From Streptococcus mitis SK597 (lineage in GTDB: Bacteria; Bacillota; Bacilli; Lactobacillales; Streptococcaceae): DNA of 64,000 nucleotides. The position numbers were made by a program, and so were the translations under genes. The DNA lies in NCBI RefSeq assembly GCF_000148545.1, contig NZ_AEDV01000044.1:1-64000 (forward strand), read 5' to 3'. The notes beneath the pieces were generated by a model. It was not told the origin of the DNA. It was given only the letters and a program-made list of their open reading frames with translations, and did no database searches. How positions within the stretch are numbered: the stretch's first letter is position 1; every line of letters begins with the position of its first letter. This document shows, piece by piece, positions 57,549-64,000 of the stretch.

Positions 57549-59032
57549 TCTAAACGACCATCTTGACGATAGGCGATATCTGGTTGCCAAGTCCATTTGG
57601 CACCGAATTTTTCAAGTAAGTCAAAGCTTGCTTGAGGTCCCATGCTTCCAGCTTTATAGTCATGTAGTGGAGCACCATTTTCGGCCCAGAGTTCTTCGAT
57701 ACGGTCAATCAATTTCCATGACGCACCAACTTCATCCCAGTGGCTAAAGTTAGTTGAGTTGTTATTTAGGACATCATAAATCAATTTTTCGTATGGCTCT
57801 GGAGAAGCACCAGTTGCGGTCGCATCTGTACGGTAATCAAGTGAGTTTGGAGCCAAGTTAAATTCTTCTCCTACTTGCTTCCCATTTAGGCTAAGAGAGA
57901 AGCCTTCTGTTGGTTGGATATAGATGGTCAAAATATTTGGAGCAAGTGGTTCTCCAAATATAGAATCCATTTGTTTAAAGACGATGTTGACATGAGTTCC
58001 TTTTTCAGTCAGACGTTTACCAGTACGGAAGAAGAAAGGAACACCACGGAAGCGATCGCTGTCTACAAAGAAGGCACCAGATGCAAAGGTTTCAGTTGTT
58101 GATTCTGGATTTACATTTGGCTCGCTACGATAAGAGATGTATTTCATGCCATCAATCTTACCTGAACGGTATTGACCACGGATAAAGTGTTCTTTAAGCT
58201 CTTCATCAGTTGGATGATAGAGATTTTTAAAGACCTTAATCTTCTCAGCACGAATCTCGTCCTTTGTGAAGTTTGCTGGCTTGTCCATGGCAAGGAGGGA
58301 AAGCAGTTGTAGAGTGTGGTTCTGTACCATGTCACGGAGGGCACCAGATTGGTCATAGTAGCCACCACGTTCTTCTACACCCAAGCGCTCAGCAAAGGTA
58401 ATTTGAACATTGTCGATAAAGTCCTTATTCCAAACATTTTCAAAAATCAAGTTTGCAAAGCGAACTGCAAAGATGCTTTGAATCATTTCCTTACCAAGAT
58501 AATGGTCGATACGGAAAATTTGTTCTTCGTCAAATGTTGCCAGGAGTTCATCATTCAACTTGCTTGCAGTTGCGTAATCTGTACCAAATGGTTTTTCAAC
58601 GATTAAGCGCTCAAAACCTTTTCCATCTACGATATTTTCAGACTTGAGGTGTTTGGCAATAGTTCCAAAGAACTGAGGTGCCATAGATAAGAAGAATAGC
58701 TTGTTGTGTTCAGCTTGGTACTTGTCATTTAGTTCAGCCTGCAATTGACGTAGAGCAATATAGTGTTCTGTATCATTGACATCATGACTTTGATAGTAGA
58801 AGTGGCTAGCGAACTCTTGAGCCTGTTCGGTACTATCTGCCAAATCAAGGATCGATTCGACTACAACAGATTCAAAATATTCCTTGCTCCAAGGACGACG
58901 GGCAGTTCCAATGACGGCAAAATGTTTGGAAAGATTGCCGGATTTATATAGTCTAAATAGGGAAGGGTAGAGCTTGCGTTTAGCCAGGTCTCCACTCGCA
59001 CCGAAAATTGTAACAATAACCTTAGATGACAT
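57545..59032 (-). CDS. zwf: Glucose-6-phosphate 1-dehydrogenase
   Basis: Zwf makes 6-phosphogluconolactone and NADPH, the entry of the oxidative pentose phosphate route. The 495-residue protein has the N-terminal GASGDLAKRKLYPSL motif and the active-site RIDHYLGKE segment. It lies 151 bp after glnQ on the same strand. In S. pneumoniae zwf has been reported as part of the GlnR-controlled glnPQ unit. A weak promoter-like TAGAAT in the gap and an upstream hairpin suggest separate control as well. Confidence 0.96.
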   Translation of the reverse strand: MSSKVIVTIFGASGDLAKRKLYPSLFRLYKSGNLSKHFAVIGTARRPWSKEYFESVVVESILDLADSTEQAQEFASHFYYQSHDVNDTEHYIALRQLQAELNDKYQAEHNKLFFLSMAPQFFGTIAKHLKSENIVDGKGFERLIVEKPFGTDYATASKLNDELLATFDEEQIFRIDHYLGKEMIQSIFAVRFANLIFENVWNKDFIDNVQITFAERLGVEERGGYYDQSGALRDMVQNHTLQLLSLLAMDKPANFTKDEIRAEKIKVFKNLYHPTDEELKEHFIRGQYRSGKIDGMKYISYRSEPNVNPESTTETFASGAFFVDSDRFRGVPFFFRTGKRLTEKGTHVNIVFKQMDSIFGEPLAPNILTIYIQPTEGFSLSLNGKQVGEEFNLAPNSLDYRTDATATGASPEPYEKLIYDVLNNNSTNFSHWDEVGASWKLIDRIEELWAENGAPLHDYKAGSMGPQASFDLLEKFGAKWTWQPDIAYRQDGRLE

Positions 59033-59150
59033 CTAGCTACCTAATTTCTATTTTTATTCCTAGTTTTGCTAGGTATGAGGAAACCTCATTTCATAAACTT
59101 AATTCTAACATAATTTTCCGAAAAATCAAAAATTCCAATACGAGATAGAA

Positions 59151-59178
59151 AAAAACTGCAAGGAAATCCTTACAGTTT
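59151..59178 (-). terminator. Hairpin terminator after glnQ
   Basis: On the minus strand a stem AAACTG..AAGG/CCTT..CAGTTT (one mismatch) is followed by a run of T residues. Readthrough would be needed to bring zwf into the glnPQ transcript. Confidence 0.75.
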
Positions 59179-59183
59179 GAGTA

Positions 59184-59924
59184 TTAGACGTTTAAGACCT
59201 TGTCCAAGAAATCTTTCAGACGTGGGTGTTGAGGGTTATCAAAGATTTGATCAGGTGTTCCGTCTTCTAGGAACTCGCCATCTGCAGTAAAGATAACTCG
59301 GTTGGCAACCTGACGAGCAAATCCCATCTCATGGGTTACGATAATCATGGTCATACCTTGCTCAGCCAATTCCTTCATAACGTTTAGTACGTCTCCGACC
59401 ATTTCAGGGTCAAGGGCAGAAGTTGGTTCATCAAAGAGCATGATGTCTGGATTCATTGCAAGTCCACGAGCGATGGCTACACGTTGTTTTTGACCACCTG
59501 ACAGGCTATCTGGACAGGCCTTAGCCTTATCTGCTAGTCCAACCTTTTCAAGCAACTCCATTCCCAATTTTTCAGCTTCTTCCTTAGTCATCAACTTGTG
59601 CTCAATAGGAGCAAAGGTGATGTTGTCCAATACAGACATGTGTGGGAAGAGATTGAAGTGTTGGAACACCATTCCGATATTTTCACGGACGTGGTCAACG
59701 TTGGTTGTTTTTTCAGTTAAGTCATAACCGTTCACAGTGATGTGACCGCTAGTAACTTCTTCTAAAAGATTTAGGCTACGAAGGAAAGTTGACTTACCAG
59801 AACCTGAAGGACCGATGATACAGACAACATCTCCTTCATAGAATTTAGTCGTAATTCCTTTTAAAACTTCATTTTTTCCGTAGTTTTTGTGTAAATCATT
59901 TACATCAATTTTTAATTTTGCCAT
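59184..59924 (-). CDS. glnQ: Glutamine ABC transporter ATP-binding protein
   Basis: The 246-residue ATPase has [17 protein letters not shown] and [12 protein letters not shown]. It shares one base with the stop of the upstream transporter gene and powers glutamine or glutamate uptake with it. Confidence 0.94.
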   Translation of the reverse strand: MAKLKIDVNDLHKNYGKNEVLKGITTKFYEGDVVCIIGPSGSGKSTFLRSLNLLEEVTSGHITVNGYDLTEKTTNVDHVRENIGMVFQHFNLFPHMSVLDNITFAPIEHKLMTKEEAEKLGMELLEKVGLADKAKACPDSLSGGQKQRVAIARGLAMNPDIMLFDEPTSALDPEMVGDVLNVMKELAEQGMTMIIVTHEMGFARQVANRVIFTADGEFLEDGTPDQIFDNPQHPRLKDFLDKVLNV

Positions 59925-62089
59925 TAACGAATCCTCTTTTCTAAGCGTTTCGCTAGTTTAGTCAAAAGCGTGATAATTACAAGATAGAAGATAGCAAGGA
60001 TTGCATACATCTTGAAACTTTGGTAGTTACGGGCAATGATAATCTTACCAGTTTGGAAGAGTTCCACCAAACCGATAGCAGATACGATAGTTGTATCTTT
60101 CAGAGCGATAACGAATTGGTTAACAAAGTTTGGCAACATCAATTTAGTTGCTTGTGGCAAGATAATCTTACGCATGGTTTTTCCATAAGAAATACCCAAG
60201 CTGCGGCTGGCTTCCATTTGACCAACTGGAACGGCCTGAATACCACCACGAACGATTTCAGCGATATAAGCAGCTGCATTGAGTGAGAGGGCAATGGTTC
60301 CAGCTACAAAGTCGTTAATTGGACTTTGTTGGCCTGTGATAGACTCGATGAAGTTTGGAATTCCCCAGAAGATGAAGGCTGCAAGAATCATCAATGGAAT
60401 ACCACGGATAACGTCTACGAAAATCTCAGAGATTACGCGAAGAGATTTGTAGGGGCTAACGCTAAACATACCGAAGATAATCCCAATGACAATGGCAATA
60501 GCAAATGAGATAAGAGCTAGAGCAAGAGTGATACCAAGACCGCTAAGGAGTTGTTTGTAGTTGTTTTGAAGCAGACCCCAGATAGTTGTCTCATCAACAG
60601 TGCTTGTTGAAGCGGTTGAAGACTCACTAGCTAGGTATTTATCAAGAATCTTTTGGAATTCACCGTTTGCTTTAAGGTTTGCAAGTCCGTTATTGAACAT
60701 TTCAATCAATTCTGGATTTGCTCCTTTTTTAACGGCAAAGGCTGTTTCACCAATTGGAGTTCCAGCGATTGGGGTTTTCAATTTTTGACCTTGGCTGATA
60801 GAATATTTGAGAACAGGTTCATCATCCATAACGGCATCGATGGCACCAGTGTTTAAACTGTCATACATTGATGAACCATCAGCGAAGGTTTTGATTTTGT
60901 AGCCGTATTTGCTTTGATTTTCTGTTAGGAAGGTTTGAGAAGCAGTTCCGTTTTTAACACCAACTGTCTTCCCTTTCAAATCTTCATAAGAAGCAATGGT
61001 ACTTGATTCTTTGACACCAAGGATTGTATTAGCAGTGTAGTATGATTCTGAGAAGTCAAAAGTTGCCTTACGAGCATCTGTGACAGACATACCAGCAATG
61101 ATACCGTCAGCTTGTCCAGCTTGAACAGCACTGATAGCAGCATCGAAACCAGGGTTGGTGATTTCAATTTCAAAACCTTGGTCTTTAGCGATTGCCTTAA
61201 TCAATTCCATATCAATACCAGTGTATTGGTTGCTTGAATTTTGGAAAACAAAAGGTGCAAAAGAAGAATCGCTGGCAATGATATATTTAGCCTTAACGGG
61301 AATAGCTTTTAAGCCTGCAAGAGTAGTTGTAGTTGGCACTGCTGAAGACGATGAAGCAGTCCATTTTTTGATGATTTTATCAAGGCTACCATCTTTTTTC
61401 ATTTCAGCCAAGGCTTGGTTAAATTCAGTAACTAGGTGCTCGTATTTGCTTCCTTTCTTCACACCGAAAGCAAAACTTCCTACAGCTTCCCCATCCATTT
61501 CAATATGGAGGTCTTGACCTTGGTTGATGGCATATTCGATAACAGGTTTGTCATCCATCATGGCATCAATGGCACCAGCACTCAAGCTGTTGTTCATCAA
61601 ATCACTAGTGTCAAATGTTTTAATAGTAAAGCCGTATTTATCTTTGATTGTTTCAAGAAAACGTTGAGCAGCAGTTCCGTTTTTAACACCAACGGTTTTG
61701 CCAGTTAATTGGTCATATTTACTAATCTTATGTGATTTTGTAGTAGCAATGACAACTTTTGTATCATAGTAAGTATCAGACATGGTGAAGACTTTTTCAC
61801 GTTCTTTCGTCTTTGTCATCCCTGCCATGATAGCGTCAGCTTGCCCAGCTTGAACCGCATTGACCGCTGCGTCAAATCCAGGATAGGACATCTGAATGTT
61901 CCATCCTTTAATCTCAGCGACTTTGCTGATAATGTCAACATCAATTCCTTTATAAGTTTGATCTGAATCTTTAAACTCAAAAGGTGCATAGGCGGTATCA
62001 GAAACAATCTTAATCGTCTCTGCTTTGGCAATACCTAATGAGAAAATTGGGAATAAAATTAGCAAAAATGCTAGAAATTTTTTCTTCAT
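59924..62089 (-). CDS. glnPH: Glutamine ABC transporter, tandem binding domains fused to permease
   Basis: The 721-residue fusion has a signal peptide (about 1-23), two periplasmic-type solute-binding domains (about 24-250 and 260-490) that are clearly homologous to each other, a Ser/Thr linker, and a HisM-type permease (about 505-721) with about five helices and the [15 protein letters not shown] loop. It imports glutamine or glutamate. Upstream is a good promoter with a GlnR operator. Confidence 0.95.
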   Translation of the reverse strand: MKKKFLAFLLILFPIFSLGIAKAETIKIVSDTAYAPFEFKDSDQTYKGIDVDIISKVAEIKGWNIQMSYPGFDAAVNAVQAGQADAIMAGMTKTKEREKVFTMSDTYYDTKVVIATTKSHKISKYDQLTGKTVGVKNGTAAQRFLETIKDKYGFTIKTFDTSDLMNNSLSAGAIDAMMDDKPVIEYAINQGQDLHIEMDGEAVGSFAFGVKKGSKYEHLVTEFNQALAEMKKDGSLDKIIKKWTASSSSAVPTTTTLAGLKAIPVKAKYIIASDSSFAPFVFQNSSNQYTGIDMELIKAIAKDQGFEIEITNPGFDAAISAVQAGQADGIIAGMSVTDARKATFDFSESYYTANTILGVKESSTIASYEDLKGKTVGVKNGTASQTFLTENQSKYGYKIKTFADGSSMYDSLNTGAIDAVMDDEPVLKYSISQGQKLKTPIAGTPIGETAFAVKKGANPELIEMFNNGLANLKANGEFQKILDKYLASESSTASTSTVDETTIWGLLQNNYKQLLSGLGITLALALISFAIAIVIGIIFGMFSVSPYKSLRVISEIFVDVIRGIPLMILAAFIFWGIPNFIESITGQQSPINDFVAGTIALSLNAAAYIAEIVRGGIQAVPVGQMEASRSLGISYGKTMRKIILPQATKLMLPNFVNQFVIALKDTTIVSAIGLVELFQTGKIIIARNYQSFKMYAILAIFYLVIITLLTKLAKRLEKRIR

Positions 62090-62118
62090 TTTTAGTCTCC
62101 TTTTCCGAATATTTTCCC

Positions 62119-62179
62119 ATTATATCAGAAAAAGTAAAAAAAGGCAAATTTTTATATTTCCGTGTTAGAAAATATAACA
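62119..62179 (-). promoter_or_regulatory. glnPQ promoter with GlnR operator
   Basis: Minus strand: -35 TTGCCT (62142-62147), 17 bp, -10 TATAAT (62119-62124). The palindrome TGTTAGAAAATATAACA (62163-62179) matches the GlnR consensus TGTNAN7TNACA at every defined position and lies 15 bp upstream of the -35. GlnR would repress under nitrogen sufficiency. Confidence 0.92.
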
Positions 62180-62261
62180 TCCATAATTCTTGTTTTGTCT
62201 TGAATCACACAACAGAAGTGCTATAATAAAGGTATATCATATAGTAAAAGAGGATAAAGTT

Positions 62262-63215
62262 ATGAAAGACAAAAGAATCTTAAAAGACTTTGAAACTTCT
62301 AAAATGAGTTTAAACATTTACACAAGCCCCTTGTTAGCTCTATTTTTCGTCTATATATCTGAGTTCATATCTTCTCTATTTTTTGGCCTTAGTTTTTTAG
62401 CATTGATCGGGCTATTTAGCAATCTTGGTATGGGTGGTCAAAGAATTGCAGATTTCCTTCAAATGTTATTTCAGAATTTATCTGATAAAACAAGTGACAT
62501 CCATTTAATATTTGAATTATTGTCCTTTGGTTTTATCATCTTAACTGTGTTTAGATGGACTAGAAAAGTAGAGAAAAGACCGATTCGAACCTTGGGATTC
62601 TATAAAGAAAATTTTTTAAGTTCCTTATTTAAAGGATACGGTCTTGGTCTATCCCTCTTTATACTTGCTTTGGCTGGACTAGTAGTGTTGGGGCAGTATC
62701 AATTTGACTCCATTCACTTGGATACTTATTCGCTAGCTTTTACTTTATTTACAATACCTTTTTGGATTTTACAAGGAACGGCAGAAGAATTGGTTACTCG
62801 TGCTTGGCTGATTCCACAATTGGCTAAGAGAACCAATCTTAAAGTCGCTATTATCATATCTAGTAGTCTCTTTACCTTACTTCATTTAGGAAATCCAGGC
62901 ATAACTTTCTTATCTGCAATTGATCTCTTTTTATTCGGAGTTGCCATGTCACTTTATCTCCTCAAAACAGATACTGTTTGGGGTATTGCAGGTATTCATG
63001 GCGCCTGGAATTTTGCTCAAGGAAATCTGTTTGGGATTTTAGTTAGTGGTCAACCATCAGGAACGTCTCTGATGACCTTTTTACCACAAGGCAATCAAGG
63101 CTGGTTATCAGGAGGATCTTTTGGGATTGAAGGTTCTATCATGACAAGTCTGGTTTTACTACTGCTGATTGTCTATCTCGCTTACCAATTAAAGAAAGAA
63201 AATGAAAGGATGTGA
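62262..63215 (+). CDS. CPBP family intramembrane metalloprotease
   Basis: The 317-residue protein has about eight hydrophobic segments and the CPBP/Abi motifs: EELVTRAW (about 190-197), a His in LLHLGNPG and the HGAWNFAQG segment. Such proteins process prenylated or bacteriocin-like substrates or give self-immunity; here the partner is not visible. ATG 62262 with AAAGAGG is taken over an in-frame ATG at 62190, which precedes the TATAAT (62222-62227). Confidence 0.9.
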   Translation: MKDKRILKDFETSKMSLNIYTSPLLALFFVYISEFISSLFFGLSFLALIGLFSNLGMGGQRIADFLQMLFQNLSDKTSDIHLIFELLSFGFIILTVFRWTRKVEKRPIRTLGFYKENFLSSLFKGYGLGLSLFILALAGLVVLGQYQFDSIHLDTYSLAFTLFTIPFWILQGTAEELVTRAWLIPQLAKRTNLKVAIIISSSLFTLLHLGNPGITFLSAIDLFLFGVAMSLYLLKTDTVWGIAGIHGAWNFAQGNLFGILVSGQPSGTSLMTFLPQGNQGWLSGGSFGIEGSIMTSLVLLLLIVYLAYQLKKENERM

Positions 63216-63291
63216 CTTGGGTCCGTCCTTTTCTTCGTGAAAATGCTATAAGTATGCTAAAATAGGAATAGCACATCGAGAGAGGATTCTT

Positions 63292-64000
63292 ATGATCAAT
63301 CGCATTACAGACAATCAATTTAAACTAGTATCAAAATATCAACCATCAGGAGACCAACCTCAAGCTATCGAACAGTTGGTAGATAATATCGAGGGGGGCG
63401 AAAAAGCACAGATTCTGATGGGGGCGACCGGAACAGGGAAGACCTATACCATGAGTCAGGTCATTTCCAAAGTCAATAAACCAACTCTGGTCATTGCCCA
63501 CAATAAAACTCTGGCAGGCCAGCTATATGGAGAGTTCAAGGAATTTTTCCCTGAAAATGCCGTTGAGTACTTTGTGTCTTACTATGATTATTACCAGCCA
63601 GAGGCCTATGTACCTTCTAGTGATACCTATATTGAGAAGGATAGTTCTGTCAATGATGAGATTGACAAGCTCCGCCACTCAGCGACTTCGGCTCTTTTGG
63701 AGCGTAATGATGTTATTGTCGTGGCCTCAGTCTCTTGTATCTATGGTTTGGGTTCGCCCAAGGAATACGCTGATAGTGTCGTTAGTCTCCGTCCAGGTCT
63801 TGAAATTTCTCGTGATAAACTCTTGAATGACTTGGTCGATATTCAGTTTGAGCGAAATGATATTGATTTCCAACGGGGAAGATTTCGTGTGCGTGGGGAT
63901 GTAGTGGAAATTTTCCCAGCCTCCCGTGATGAACACGCCTTTCGAGTAGAATTCTTTGGAGACGAAATTGACCGTATCCGTGAGGTTGAAGCTTTGACAG
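63292..64000 (+). CDS. uvrB: UvrABC system protein B, 5' part
   Basis: The first 236 codons are present; the gene runs past the window end. UvrB is the DNA-damage-checking helicase of nucleotide excision repair. Visible are the Q/P-loop region ([18 protein letters not shown] at about 44-51), [15 protein letters not shown], the beta-hairpin with [12 protein letters not shown] and [18 protein letters not shown] is the RBS and TAAAAT near 63257 a -10. Confidence 0.97.
   Translation, partial: MINRITDNQFKLVSKYQPSGDQPQAIEQLVDNIEGGEKAQILMGATGTGKTYTMSQVISKVNKPTLVIAHNKTLAGQLYGEFKEFFPENAVEYFVSYYDYYQPEAYVPSSDTYIEKDSSVNDEIDKLRHSATSALLERNDVIVVASVSCIYGLGSPKEYADSVVSLRPGLEISRDKLLNDLVDIQFERNDIDFQRGRFRVRGDVVEIFPASRDEHAFRVEFFGDEIDRIREVEALT

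Overview
The window is a moderately AT-rich stretch of a mitis-group Streptococcus chromosome (S. mitis, S. oralis, S. pseudopneumoniae or S. pneumoniae). The pointers are a choline-binding phosphorylcholine esterase (pce), three 154-155 bp BOX elements, two exactly 107 bp RUP elements, a TACGAATA late-competence (SigX) box in front of comEA-comEC, and GlnR, CodY and CtsR operators of streptococcal type. The sequence alone does not settle the species. About 57 intact protein genes, one tRNA, one leader peptide and one broken IS30-family transposase are supported. No rRNA, prophage, CRISPR array or large accessory island is present.

Layout. 1-4122: small DUF1827 and Nudix genes, heat-shock ATPase clpE behind a CtsR site, and a DUF1797 gene, all on the minus strand. 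4249-8549: polar amino-acid ABC permease and ATPase, folD, an unrecognised 273-residue protein and an NAD(P)H-hydrate dehydratase. 8550-8819: RUP plus a bidirectional hairpin. 8820-15981: dacA (PBP3), an AI-2E family permease, tuf, a DEAD-box helicase overlapping a Gfo/Idh/MocA oxidoreductase, and a YoaK-type membrane protein; the intergenic region between the last two, which are divergent, carries an organised GAAGTTAC array. 15982-17240: L21 leader, rplU-prp-rpmA. 17567-22361: a small lipoprotein, then lysR-lspA-rluD-pce. 22462-25644: proBAC. 25758-28521: tmk-holB-yabA-rsmI. 28599-33706: a 49-bp tandem repeat, trmFO, pyrH-frr, cvfB-yozE, phoH. 33742-37426: RUP, a GNAT gene, comEA-comEC. 37423-38769: broken IS30 transposase and a heavily palindromic noncoding stretch. 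38770-42898: topA, BOX, DUF454, cutC, MmcQ/YjbR. 42899-48886: CodY-type box, leader-peptide attenuator and leuA-leuB-DUF1294-leuC-leuD, then a Sua5-like gene. 49087-57499: guaC with a structured leader, tRNA-Arg(CCG), rnc-smc-HAD-HAD-ftsY. 57545-62089 (minus): glnPH-glnQ-zwf behind a GlnR box. 62262-64000: CPBP protease gene and the start of uvrB.

Most of the window is core metabolism and information processing. The less expected signals are regulatory or structural: a symmetric operator-like array between divergent genes, two copies of one hairpin family whose stems co-vary, repeats that supply stop codons, a probable looped-out Shine-Dalgarno, a two-hairpin guaC leader, and the IS/palindrome junction between comEC and topA. 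None is proof of a new system; each is reported with a test.
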